Shown one piece after another: positions 47,445 to 58,945 of a DNA stretch of 64,000 bases. Numbering within the stretch: position 1 is the stretch's first letter; the number at the start of each line of letters is the position of its first letter. Below the pieces are notes generated by a model that did not search any database, was not told the DNA's origin, and saw only the letters and a list, made by a program, of their open reading frames with translations. The translations under genes and the position numbers were made by a program. This DNA comes from Brachionus rotundiformis (lineage: Eukaryota; Rotifera; Eurotatoria; Ploima; Brachionidae), in NCBI GenBank assembly GCA_016802295.1, contig JAESIW010000090.1, positions 969,683-1,033,682 on the forward strand, written 5' to 3'.

Positions 47445-47882
47445 CTATATCGTGGCCGATTTTTCTGAGCTTTTCTTTGTCATAAGGGATCTGGCAAAAT
47501 TTAAGTCGAATTCATTCAACTTTAATTTAATACACTTATTCAGCTGATGCTCAGTTGAGGCTTGCCAACCTCCGTCGTATACTTTTCACTCAAACAACTC
47601 GAAAAACTTTTGATTGGACTCGCTTGAGGGTCATTTGCCGAGTTCATATCCTTGGTCACATAATTTACATTTTCAGGCCAAAACCGACTTTGATAGACTT
47701 AGAAAAAGAGGCTAAGACATGCCTCGATCAGATATGGCTGTCCAAACAAGCACCTTCTTTGTAAACTTTTCTTTTTCAGCAAATCGGACACTGTCCAGAC
47801 AAGTAGGCTTGATCGTATTATATATGGTGTTTCGAGCAATTCCCTGTTTTGTCAAGTGCGCCACAAGGTCAGATTTTGTCAT
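47445..47882 (-). pseudogene. Dead Tc1/mariner-type transposase with internal deletion
   Basis: From an ATG at 47882 one frame reads through to a TAG at 47447-47445 with four in-frame stops. It begins with a helix-turn-helix-like part (MTKSDLVAHLTKQGIARNTI). It then jumps, by deletion, to the catalytic-core region EKFTKKVLVWTAISDRGMS (family pattern K-x-M-V-W-x-[AG]-I-S-x-x-G). It ends with a helical tail (VYDGGWQAS ... KLKLNEFDLNFARSLM) typical of the family C terminus. It is less than half the length of an intact transposase of about 340 aa. I could not delimit terminal inverted repeats. Confidence 0.7.
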
Positions 47883-48493
47883 TTGTGAAATTATATCAAT
47901 TAATTAAAAAAACTATATATTTGATCAAAAAAAAATTAAATTTTAATTGTTATAACATTGAAACGATGCAATTAGCTCTAAAAGAGTAAAGGTTAAATTT
48001 TGGCTTTACTCTTAAAGTCGTGAACACGAGGTTACGGTATCTATTAAAATTAAAATAAAATTCAAATTTTCTGTCATCAGATACATCAAAGTGTGATTTT
48101 AAAGAAGATAAAATGACAAATTAATTTTTGTAGAATAGCTTTTTATTATAAATAATTACTTGTTTTAATTTAATAAAAAATTAGAAAAAATATTTTAAAA
48201 TGAGTTTAAAATATGCCTTTGTTTGAAGACAATTAGATGTAGCATTAACTCGTTGCTTTCAACAAAAAACCAACTTTACTTCAACTCATTTGATTATGTG
48301 CCAATCTAAAAATCTGAAAAACATTCTTATGCTCTTGAAACAAATGAGACTGCGTGCAAATGTAATAATTTTATATTATTTGATCTCGCCATTAAATATA
48401 AAGCTAAACATAAAAATTTCAAATTAGTATTCATAATTTTTTCTCTCTTAAATTTATAATCAATACTTAGTGTGCAAATGCTTGCCGTGTGGG

Positions 48494-48507
48494 TTGGCAT
48501 TTGCCAA
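48494..48507. promoter_or_regulatory. Perfect palindrome TTGGC-ATTT-GCCAA
   Basis: TTGGCATTTGCCAA lies about 240 bp upstream of the PP2A ATG. It resembles the NFI half-sites TTGGC/GCCAA but with a 4-nt rather than 5-nt spacer, so binding by NFI is doubtful. A second TTGGCA follows at about 48517. Confidence 0.25.
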
Positions 48508-48747
48508 ATTCTTGTTTTGGCATCTTGTCTTTGAAAAACTTTCGCGCCAACCAAGTCCCAGTTATCATTCCTGGATCGACATTTTCGCCATATCTTTTAT
48601 TAATAATCCAAGCTTATTTAATTTCTCAATTACCTTCATCCAGTATATGTAAAGCCTTTTCACATTTGCTTATACTATATAAAGAGTTACTATAGTGAAA
48701 AAAAATCTTATTTTTTTACCTTCGTTGATTAATTTTAGACTATTATA

Positions 48748-49734
48748 ATGGATGATAAAATTTATTATAAAGAACTTGACCAGATGATTGAGCATTTGAA
48801 GGAATGCAAGCAGTTATCTGAAGCTCAGGTAAAAACACTCTGTGATAAAGCACGCGAGATCCTATCGTCTGAATCCAATGTTCAAGAAGTAAAATGTCCA
48901 GTCACAGTGTGTGGTGATGTGCATGGTCAATTCCATGATTTGATGGAGCTTTTCAAAATTGGGGGAAACTCGCCGGACACAAATTATCTATTTATGGGTG
49001 ATTATGTGGACCGAGGTTACTACTCTGTGGAAACAGTGACTCTTCTAGTAGCCCTTAAGGTTAGATACAGAGATCGTATCACAATTCTCCGAGGGAATCA
49101 CGAGTCAAGACAAATCACTCAAGTGTACGGATTTTACGATGAGTGTTTGAGGAAATATGGCAACGCCAATGTGTGGAAATACTTTACTGATCTGTTCGAT
49201 TATCTGCCACTCACAGCATTGGTCGATTCGCAGATATTTTGTTTGCATGGTGGCCTATCGCCATCAATCGACACACTAGATCACATTCGCGCTTTGGACC
49301 GCTTGCAAGAAGTGCCACATGAAGGCCCGATGTGCGATTTGCTGTGGTCTGACCCGGATGACAGAAACGGATGGGGCATATCTCCCAGAGGTGCTGGATA
49401 CACATTCGGACATGATATTTCTGAGTCATTCAATCACACAAACGGCCTAACTTTAGTCTCCAGAGCACATCAGTTGGTCATGGAAGGTTACAATTGGTGT
49501 CACGACAGAAATGTGGTTACTATTTTTTCGGCTCCAAACTACTGCTACAGATGTGGCAATCAAGCCGCCATAATGGAACTTGATGACGCTCTAAAATATT
49601 CATTGTAGGCTTTTTAAACAATTAGAATTATTTTAAAAAATGTTTTAATTTTTATTTTTAGTTTACAATTCGATCCGGCGCCCAGAAGAGGCGAACCACA
49701 TGTAACCCGAAGAACTCCAGATTATTTCTTATAA
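48748..49734 (+). CDS. PPP2CA: Serine/threonine protein phosphatase 2A catalytic subunit
   Basis: CDS join(48748..49604,49662..49734), 309 aa, exactly the length of animal PP2A-C, with one 57-nt intron near the 3' end. All metal-binding and catalytic PPP signatures are present: GDVHGQFHD, GDYVDRGYYS, RGNHESRQIT, LHGGLSPS, and the second half of the active site (SRAHQLVMEGYN, FSAPNYCYRCGN). The C-terminal tail is TRRTPDYFL, whose final Tyr and Leu are the phosphorylation and methylation sites that control B-subunit binding. PP2A vs PP4/PP6 is settled by this tail and by the EVQEVKCPVTVCGDVHGQ-type block (here NVQEVKCPVTVCGDVHGQ). TTTTAG lies 9 nt before the ATG, suggesting a spliced 5' UTR. 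Confidence 0.97.
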
Positions 49735-50796
49735 AACTCTTTTTTAAATACAATAGAAATTTATTTTTTTTAAAATTATTCGGCAAAAAAATTGAAAAAA
49801 TTAACAAAAATATCTTTATATATATATATAAAATGAGTAGGGGATTTTGATACTGGTTTCGGCCTGTTGCTCGAGGTCGGCTCTTTCACACATTCTTCGG
49901 TCATAGCAACGCTAACTTAAAAAGTTAACAAAAATATTCTTTAAATTTAAATGTAAATTTTTCTCTTTATCAAAGAACTTTTCAAAGTATTTTAAAATAA
50001 AATTTTTTTTGGAAAAATATTAAGTATTTTTTGTATCAATATCATAAGTGTGGACAAATTTTATTTTTTAGAACAATTTGTCATTTAACTGATTTATATT
50101 TCCTTACGCTCATTTTAATTGTTTTTTTTAATATTTGAAAAAATTTATTTAAAAATAAAATTATTAATTTAGCATTTTTGGTATTTTAATTTCGTTTGAT
50201 GAATTTTTGTTGAGTGCTTCATTCATTTAGTAATTATTTAGATATTTTAAACTATTCTGAATAGAAACTTTTTAGCAGTTAATTATTTAGAAAATTTAAA
50301 ACATTTTCTTTAGGTTTAGAAAATTCATTTGCAAAAATTTTCAGTCATCCTTATTAAAGATAATGTCTAAACTTTTAATTAGATAAATTTGATCAATAAA
50401 TTAATAAAATCTTAATAAGCGGTTTTTGATCGTGCGCTAAAAATAGAAATATTTATTTAATTAAGTTTAGTTTTTTAATCGAGCAAAGAAATACAGGTAA
50501 AATAACAGCAAAGTAAGCATTTTAATTATGATACAGATCCAAATTTATTTTTGGAATTCCAAAATATACTTTCGATTAGTTAAATTAAAACTAAAATGTA
50601 CCAGAATTTTTAAATAATATTCCTAATTGAATTTATTTAATTTATAAAATTTTTAAAATCTATAATTAGTAGTTATCAAGCAATTTTTAGAAATTTTTAT
50701 TTTAGTTGGACATGTTAAAAATTTTACTAGTCAAATATTTATTCATTCAATAAAGTTCAAATAAAATTAAAAATTTTTTTTTTAATTACCATACAA
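49735..50796. other. Intergenic AT-rich region (convergent 3' ends)
   Basis: This lies between PP2A (+) and the thioesterase (-). It contains the GC-richer element with a TA tract described separately (49814-49920). The rest is AT-rich with no readable frame. Confidence 0.5.
49814..49920 (-). mobile_element. Possible short retroelement tail: GC-richer block followed by (TA)n
   Basis: Read on the minus strand, about 85 bp of unusually GC-rich sequence includes a 25-codon open stretch beginning MTEECVKEPTSSNRPKPV. It passes directly into a TATATATATA tract. A sharply bounded, compositionally foreign block followed by a simple-repeat tail is typical of the 3' end of some LINEs or SINEs. The identity is inferred from layout only. 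Confidence 0.35.
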
Positions 50797-51958
50797 TTAA
50801 TTTGGCGCAATTTTTTTTATAAACTCGCTTACATCATCCAATTCCTTTTTTCAAAAAAGAGATAAAATTCTTTTTTATAAAAAATATTAAATTACTTCAG
50901 GACAAGAAGAATGGGACATTCCACGATAAGTTTTAAAATTAACATCACTAAAGCCTATTGTTTTCAATAATTTAACAGTCATGTCAGACCACTGTAAAGG
51001 TACCATGGGGTCTATATCACCGTGGCATTGTATTATTGGAATGCTAAATTTATTCTCACATTCTTTTAAGTGTGCTGGGAAACGATGGTGCAATGGTAGC
51101 CAAGTGCTAAGCGCAATGACACCAGCAAAACGATGCGTGCTAGTCAATGCAGTGTAAAGAGCAGTGGCGCCTCCTTGAGAAAATCCCCCTATGAAAATAC
51201 GATCGCTGGGAATACCATTTTTAATCTCTTCATCAACCAAATTTAATACTTAAAAAAAATTAATTACCAAAAATAAAATCAATAATTATCTTGTACATAA
51301 TTGGCTTGATTTCTGGATTCCGTCTTCGTCTTGAGTGGCATCAGGTCGAAGCCCAAGTATGTCAAACCATGCATTCATTTCAAAGCCTCCGTTTAAAGTA
51401 ACTGGTCGGATGGGTGCTGTTGGAAAGATGTACTTAATATGAGGGCGTTTGAATTCGGCAAAGACAGATGACCATCCGTGGCTATGAATCATTTAATTTA
51501 TGGTAAAATTCCAATTATTTAACTTACCCGGTATCGCCGAGGCCATGTAAAAATATTACAGATGCAGTTTGTTTTACTGTGGGTTTTAGAACTACCGACA
51601 TTTTGGAGTCTTAATTTTTAAAGTAATAGATGAATATTTTAAATATTAATATAATAGCAAAAAAAAGTTTGGAAATGCAAATATTTTGTTTTTTTTGTTT
51701 AGTTTTTTTGACAAAATCGATATTTAAAAAATTTGCCATAAAGACATAAAAAAAATAATTTACTTTGGAAATCTTACCAAGGTTTGTTTTTAAATTTGTA
51801 GACGCTTTTGACAAAGAGCTGGATTTTTTTGACCTAGAGTTATTATATGAGTAAACACTTGTGGTTGATGTCAAGTTGTTTGTGTCCACACTTGATGAGT
51901 TCGAATAGTTGTCGAATCTTTCGATTCTTTTTGATTTATTGGCAAAATAATTACCCAT
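50797..51958 (-). CDS. LYPLA1: Acyl-protein thioesterase (LYPLA) with N-terminal extension
   Basis: CDS complement(join(50797..50844,50896..51248,51297..51481,51528..51609,51778..51958)), 282 aa. The core of about 219 aa (from MSVVLKPTV) is an alpha/beta-hydrolase depalmitoylase: FLHGLGDTGHGW, the nucleophile elbow GGFSQGGA, the acid loop QCHGDIDPMVPL and the catalytic His in YRGMSHSSC. It removes palmitate from Ras, G-alpha and other proteins. A further upstream exon (51778-51958) splices in frame with a GTAAGA donor and an AAG acceptor. It adds 63 residues, rich in Ser/Asn, beginning MGNYFANKSKR. Gly2 followed by polar and basic residues fits N-myristoylation. Translation could instead start at the internal ATG (51601). 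LYPLA1 and LYPLA2 cannot be separated here. Confidence 0.87.
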
Positions 51959-53921
51959 TTTATTTATATTTCTGACAGATTATTATAACATGCACATTTG
52001 AGTAAATTTATTAATAACGCATTACAAAATAACCAGATAAGAAGATTAGTTCTCTTCGTAATTAATAATCTGAAGTTTATTTTTATCAAAATAAAGATTT
52101 ATTAAATGCGAAAAAATAATCATTAATAATTGCCTTGAAAAAAAGTGCAATTTAAACTTGAGTTTTTAACTAGGAATGGCTTAAAAGTATTGATTTTAAT
52201 TCTAATATATTATAATTTTGCGAATATTTAATTGATTCTGAAAAATGGAAGTTTGGCCTTAAATTTTAAGACCAAATACTGGCTTATAGTATCAAAATCA
52301 GCTTTATATTTAGATAAAAGACATTTTTTTAAATAGGATAGGTATATACATTTCTAAGCTTTAAATCAGATTTGACTAAAAGAGATTAAAATGTCATTGC
52401 CAGTGTCAATGACTGAGTGACACAAATGATAACAGAATTGAATAACTTATATCTTGACTCGACTCAAAATTTATTTTATCTAATGATATTTAATTTTGAA
52501 TTTATTAGAGTAGTTTTGATTTTTTTGTTGTTTAATGCTGATAGCGTATTCCTTAAGGATTTTTTTAGAATTTGAATGTGGTTTTTTAATAAACTAATTA
52601 CTAAAAAAATATTTTTCCTATTGTGCCATATTATTTGTTTGTTTCCAAAGGATATATGAATTATTTTGAAATAGTTTTAGTAGTTTTGAATAAAATAATA
52701 TTTTAAAACGTGAATGATGAATCATGTATTCTCAAAAGAGAATAAAATAGCTATTTGTTAATTTAAATTGTTTTCGTTGAATTATACCCCATCTCTAAAT
52801 AGTCATAATTTTAAGTCTTTGACAATTTAGCTAAAATCAAAAATTAAAAAAGATCTAAAACATTTTTTTTATATATGTTAATTTATTTTGAAATATGTTT
52901 AATTTTTAAATAGTTTAAGTTTATCTATAAAAAAGGTTAATTTAATTTAAGTATCATGTTTCACTAATAACTATAACAACAATAAAACTATTATCTAAAT
53001 TTGACAACAAAAAAGGAAAATTTTTACTTGAATTGAATTTTCTATCTAATAGCATAAATTACATTATAAAAATTATCTATATATGAATGTTTCCTTAGAC
53101 GTGTCGATTTTAGAAATACGTAAATACGTGGTTAAATATTTGATATTTTTATTTGAAAATAATTTCTCAAAGCATTTTTTGGTTTAATAGATGGTTGGTA
53201 TCTTTAATGAAAATTTTATCCTTCTTTAATGCTCATCTTTTGAATGATGTAATAAATTAAAAAATGGTTGAATTCTTTAATCGCGTTTATTTTGACGAAT
53301 TTAAAAACGCCATTCTTAATTAAAAAAAAAAAAAAAACAATATATCAAAAATATTGAGAAAAAATAATTTTTTCAATTGACTTATCTCTAAAAAAATTAT
53401 CTTCATGTCTAGATTATTATTTTTTAAGAGTATTTTAATTATTTTTTTTTCCAATTTTTACTTATTATATCCTCAAAATATAACTCAAGTAAAAGTATTG
53501 ATTTTTATCTGTTTTAACTTAATATTGAAACTTTTTCTAATTTATCTTTAAATAATATATTTAAATATTTTGTCTATTCTAAATTATCTAGGTAATGGCA
53601 TAATGAAAATCTGATATTTTAAACTTTTATCATTTTAATATTCAAATTAATAATTTATTTTCAAACATTAAAATAAATCTTTAAATAAATCAATTGAATT
53701 AATTAATTAAAGTTTTAATGAGATTAGGGTTATCTATGAATCACTCAGAAAACTTAAATTATGCAATTTAACTAATCAAACACCTTTTATGTTCATGCTT
53801 GACTTGATAAACGAAAATCAGATATAAAGTTTGATGATCATTGAAAAATTTCAAGCTAATTTGAAGTTTATTAAACAAATAAAAAAATTAAATTCTTAAT
53901 TAAAATAATTTTAATTTTTAA
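51959..53921. other. Intergenic AT-rich region
   Basis: This separates the divergent thioesterase and WD-repeat genes and contains both 5' flanks. CTGTCAG lies just upstream of the thioesterase ATG (minus strand). A small interrupted inverted repeat (TCATTGCCAGTGTCAATGA) is at about 52393-52411. No coding frame is supported. Confidence 0.5.
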
Positions 53922-56200
53922 ATGTCTCAGGCTATCGCAATCGGAGCTGGTATTTGTGCTGGACTTACAGGAATTGGAATTTTAGTAAGTGGTGTTACTG
54001 TTCTAGCGCTTATACCAGTTTACATAAACTCTGGATCTAGTTCGTCAAATAACCAAAATACACTTAGCTCAGGTATTATATCACTATTTAGTTAAAAAGT
54101 CGCTATCTTACTCATTAAGTGATTGGTTTTAATACAACTTTGTCTTCTCATACGGCTGCAATTATAGCACTAGCTTTGCTCAATGATCTTTTAGCCTCGG
54201 GATCCAGAAATGGAGAAATAATTATATGGAACGCCAAAACATGGCAAGTCAAACACCGAATATCAGTATCAGGTGAAATAAATGGTCTAAAATTTGTGGA
54301 TAGCTTTTCTCTTGTTTCCATATCAGCTAACGAGGGTCTTGGCTTTTGGGACACAGAGACCGGCGAAAACAAATTTTTATATAAAAACAATAACTTTGGA
54401 ATCATGAACTCTCTGCTAATAAATGACAAAAGACAAGAGATAATTATCGGCACTAGCAGAGGTTATATTTTTATTTTCGACCGCTTTGGGGAGCAAATTA
54501 GTCGTTTCACAGCTTCTGGTACAATCAATTCTCTTCAGAAAAATTCTAACGGAGACATTCTGACTCAATCAAGCACATCGATTAGATTTTACAGAAATTT
54601 AGATTATTTTTTGGACAAAATTTTGACAATTAAAAGCGGAATGGACTATTTGACTGTGGTGGAAGCTACCAAGGGCATAAATGAGTCATTGGTCTATTCA
54701 TATCAATCTTCTATTGCAATAATCGACCAGAATGGCAATCAGCTCAAATCAATAACAAGTACAGATAACGTTTTGTTCATGTCTCAGCTTAGCAGTGGTT
54801 TATTGGTAGCAGCAATCTTGAACAGTTTATACTTTTATAATATGGCCACTGGTCTACTTGTCAATTCAATTAGAAACATTCCAGCTGAGATTACTTCATT
54901 AGTTGTCAATGGAACTGACGTAATTATTGGCACAAATTCAAATCTAGTAATTATTCTTAAGAATAAAAATGTTGAAAATAATGCACAATTGCCAGAACCA
55001 GAAACACCCACATTGCAAAAAATAACCATAAATGCTCACAGTCAACAAGTATCTGGTCTGGACACAAACCAAAATGATCTGATCATAAGTGCTTCTATAG
55101 ACAATTCAATAGCGTTTATTAACAGAACCACAGCTCAGCTATTGAAAAAAGTCAACATGTCCAATTCAGTTGTTTATGTAAAGTTTATTGATCCATTGGT
55201 GCTGGCTGTCTGTTCAAATGGAAATCTGTCATACATAAATTCCAAAACGTATAGCATTGACCAAACAACCAGTTTAGGTGAAGTTGTTACTGCTGCACAG
55301 TTGATTGGTAGTGACATTTTTGTGGGCACTGAAAGTGGATCGATTAAAGTCTATGGAAAAGATAACCTAGCCAACAAGAATAATGTAAAAGTGTCTGATA
55401 AACCTGTTAATGTAATAGCAAGTCTAGATAAAAATTATTTTTCAACCTCCAGTGAAAATGAAGTTTATATTTGGGCAAGTGATTACAGCTTGCTTACTGG
55501 ACCAATAGATACTACCTCCAAAGTGATGGTCATGTTTAGGATATCAAACAAAAATTTAGTTACAATAGGTCAAGATGGGTTGATAGTTGTTTGGGCAGAT
55601 CAAACATATAATCGCTTATCTGACTCCAAATTATCAGGATTAGGCATTGAGGTGACATCGGCCTTAATTGCTGATAGTGGGAATATTTTCATATCCACCA
55701 AAAATTCACTAATTGAATACGACTTGTCAAACAAAATTGAGATTGGAATTGAAACAATAGGAGCTAATGAAATTATGATAGATCAATTTCAGAGGCCTAT
55801 ACTTGGATTGGAAAATGGATCGATTATATTCCAAGTGACTGAAGTTTTAAGTCCAGCTACCACCTCTACCAAAAAGACACAAACGACAGTGACAGCAACA
55901 CAAACTGATTTAGCAAATTCTACACAAGTTGTGAAAGCAAATAATACAGAATTTACAACTGTGGCAAAAACCAATTTTAGTCAAACAATTGGAGAAAGTA
56001 CTAGTTCAACAATTTTTACGTCTCAGACCACTTCTGTTGCGACAGTTTATACACAATCTGAAAACAAAACTGAATCTACAAATGTAGCAAATTTAAATCA
56101 AACAACACTATTAACTGCCATTGTAACTACAGTGGTACAGAACCCCACCAATGTAAATTCAAATTTAACCAATTCAACCATTGCAAATAATACAACATAG
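53922..56200 (+). CDS. Membrane-anchored WD-repeat protein with Ser/Thr-rich tail
   Basis: CDS join(53922..54072,54120..56200), 743 aa, with one 47-nt intron. The N terminus (AIGAGICAGLTGIGILVSGV ... LIPVYI, residues about 6-34) is a single hydrophobic anchor with almost nothing before it. The rest should face the lumen or outside (type II) or the anchor is a signal sequence. It is followed by degenerate WD/beta-propeller repeats (LASGSRNGEIIIWNAKTWQV, ISANEGLGFWDTETGE, VTIGQDGLIVVWADQ), about 12-14 blades, likely two propellers, up to residue about 600. A roughly 130-residue Thr/Ser/Asn-rich tail with many N-x-T sites comes last. WD proteins are normally cytosolic, so an exported one is unusual. 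No named ortholog is recognised. Confidence 0.75.
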
Positions 56201-56726
56201 ATTTTAGATTTTTAAATTGATCTAACTTAATCTTAATCTTAATTTAGGACCTAAAGGTCTAAGTATTATCTTAAAAATTTTAAATATATATATATATATA
56301 ATTATCATTTGGATAAAGCATTAATGTTATGCTTCGAAAGTGTAATGTTTTTCCAATTCTTCGAAACAGACAGATGATAAAATAATAAATGATTCTGTAA
56401 ATCTTTAAACAAATAATTAATTATTTTAATTAATTGACCGAAATTGTTTTTTAAAATAAAAAATTAAAAATTATTGATCAACTGAGAATTTATTTATAAC
56501 ACAAATGCTTCAAATTTAGGAGTATGTTCTTGTTTTGGATTTTGTTTTTATCTACTTATTTAATCTAAGTATCAATTTAATGATACTTAAATATAATTTA
56601 TTTTCTTTAATGTTACCAAAAAAATTCTTTTAATTATGATCAAAATTTTGATCGAAAAAAATCTTTATTAAATTTAAACAATTATAGGCTAAAAAACTAC
56701 ACAAAATAGATAACAAGAGGAAATAT
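56201..56726. other. Short intergenic region (convergent 3' ends)
   Basis: 526 bp between the WD-repeat gene (+) and VGAT (-). It contains a TA microsatellite at about 56285-56301 preceded by a small GGACCTAAAGGTCT near-palindrome. No gene is seen. Confidence 0.6.
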
Positions 56727-58945
56727 TTAGCAAAAATTTTTAGTCTGATTCTTAATTGTTTCTATACCAGTGTCTAAAAATCCAGCTTTTTCTAAATCTC
56801 TTCCCAAAGCTTTGGCCAATTCAACACTTGAATTGTACACTCCGGTTATGGTTATCACTAAGCCTAGTATGATAATCAAAATATTGAATAATTTCTGGTG
56901 CCAAATCAAACTCTTACGCTTTAAATGTAAATGAAAGTAACATGGCCAAATGAGAGAAAGCATAGTGCCTGTGATTGACCCGATTAAAGCCATCAAATAA
57001 GCAAAGTGAGGTATAAAAATAGCCAGAAATAAAGTAAACAAAATTAGACCTATTCGGAGCAAAACAGCCCAGAATTTCAGATCTCCATCGGCAAGATAGC
57101 ACGAATATGAAAACATGGCAGATCTAGTCTTACTTTTATGGTGAAAGTTCTGACATTCTTGATCATTTACGAACAAGCTTGTTTCGAGTAGTTCTACTGT
57201 AGCATAGTAAGGCAAGGGATATGACAATAAAGCCTTTACTATGAGTATAATATTCACAATTAGCTTTAGTTCTTCAGTTGGTAGATTATTTGTAATCACT
57301 TCTTTGGTATTTTCTTGCCATGTCAAAAAGCCGACTAATCCGAACAAACATTTGAATGCTGCGGCTACAAAATGCGTCACATACAACATTGGATCAAACT
57401 TTTTTTTATTCACCATGTTGCCTTCCATTGATGGCAAGAATATTTGAGACGTGTAGCCAAATACAATTATGCCAAGTGATATTGGAAATGAACAAACGTT
57501 CAGTCTAGAGTCTATTTTACTCAAATCCCAGTCGGAAAATTTGGTCAAACAATAAATAATGATGATCAAATTTATAATTATGTGAACAACTGCGTTACAG
57601 AAGCTTAATTTGGAAACAAATTTAAGGCTTTTGATGAACGCGCATGGTAGCAATATCATGCAAGACAGTATGGTCCATGAACTATGATCGAGAATGGTGT
57701 TTGGAAAGCTGCCTACAAACAAGTCACCACAAAGCACTAGATACAATATACAAGTCATTAAAAGCTCAATATTCTGAGCTGCATTGACCAAACCGGCGCC
57801 TATTCGACTTCCCCAAACATCTGCAGCTATGTCTACATAGGAAGTTCGTATGCGTGTCCGACGACATGAGCGGCTTGTTCTGATACCAAGAAACTTTGGT
57901 GTAATGTATGTCAGTTCATCATCGCTCTCGTCATACAAGCAATCTATTAATATTTTACCTGTATATGAGCATATATAAGCGACTAGAACCATTGAAAGTA
58001 GAGCCCAATAGCCTCCACTTTTAACAGCGAATGGTAGGCTTACCACAAACATACCCTTTAAAAAATTAAAACTATTAATTTTTTGTATTTATCTTTAATT
58101 TATGCTGATACTAATTTTTAATTTTGTAATACTAAATTTGAATAAATAATTGATAACTTGATTAACTAATTTTTACTGTTGATCTTTTAAAATATTAAAA
58201 ATACTACAAGATGCCGATTATTTGGAAACAGCTCAACCAATAAAAAAACAAGAGGGAAAAATCTATGCCAACTTTGAAATTGCCAAAATCGTCTTAAAAG
58301 GTGTGCTCGTAGGTAAAACTGGCTCAAGAGTAACTTAAACCAAGGCGACAGGGGATCTTTTAGTTGCTTTACTTTGGCTAAAAAGATCTGAATCTTCAAA
58401 AATAATGCACTCCAAGAGCCAAAAAGTGTACTCTTGCTTTTCTTTTTTTTTTTGTATTTTTAAGATCAATATATATCATTTAATTTTTTTTACGTTTTCA
58501 ACACTATTAAAATAAGATTAGTATCATTATTTTAATAATAGAAAAATATATGTTTTTTTTTAAATGGCTTAATTTCAAAAAAGTTTAAATTATTTTTAGT
58601 ATTATTTTGTGTTTTGAACTAAAGTCTCTACATTTAAGCATTTATCAGTGTAAATTAATTAGTGATAAAATTACCAGATATTAAAAATACCTGAATAGCA
58701 TTTGTAACATTCCAGGCAGCTTGGTATTCATCTATTCGATTAGATTTGGACTTTTCGGAATAAGAATGGAGATCGGTGAAACTAGGTTCCGAATTTTGGT
58801 AGCTACAATGGTTGTCTACGGTCATTTCGTTAAAATCGTAGATTGAGTCAATAATGTGATGAGAGTTGTGACGACTTAAGAGATGGATCTCCTCAGGGCG
58901 CTCGGTCGAAAACATGGACTTAACATAGAGTGATAATTTTTGCAT
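56727..58945 (-). CDS. SLC32A1: Vesicular inhibitory amino acid transporter (VGAT/UNC-47)
   Basis: CDS complement(join(56727..58055,58691..58945)), 527 aa (human about 525), with a 635-nt intron. An amphipathic, His/Ser-rich cytosolic N terminus leads to the hallmark AAWNVTNAIQ|GMFVVSLPFA at the exon junction. About ten membrane segments follow, with family blocks CSYTGKILIDCLYDE, NIELLMTCILYLVLCGDL, SIGIIVFGYTSQIFLPSMEGN-type (here SLGIIVFGYTSQIFLPSME), NLPTEELK and KALLSYPLPYYATVELLE. It loads GABA and glycine into synaptic vesicles by proton exchange. The family is AAAP, not SLC17. A loop between segments 1 and 2 is expanded (Arg-rich, SRSCRRTRIRTS). The ATG at 58945 was chosen because the frame upstream starts only with TTG. 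An AG lies 4 nt before it. Confidence 0.93.

Larger units (their letters stand above)
46855..48747. other. Intergenic region upstream of PP2A, with a mariner-type relic
   Basis: AT-rich sequence around the transposase relic at 47445-47882. The last 300 bp before the PP2A gene are less AT-rich and contain a perfect short palindrome (48494-48507), so this is the likeliest promoter region of PP2A. No other gene is supported. Confidence 0.45.

Noticed and set aside
48327..48554. Minus-strand 75-codon frame upstream of PP2A
   Set aside because: No family resemblance; it overlaps the likely promoter region of PP2A.
58187..58399. 70-codon minus-strand frame in the VGAT intron
   Set aside because: Hydrophobic shadow of the more protein-like plus-strand frame, and it interrupts a clean VGAT splice junction.
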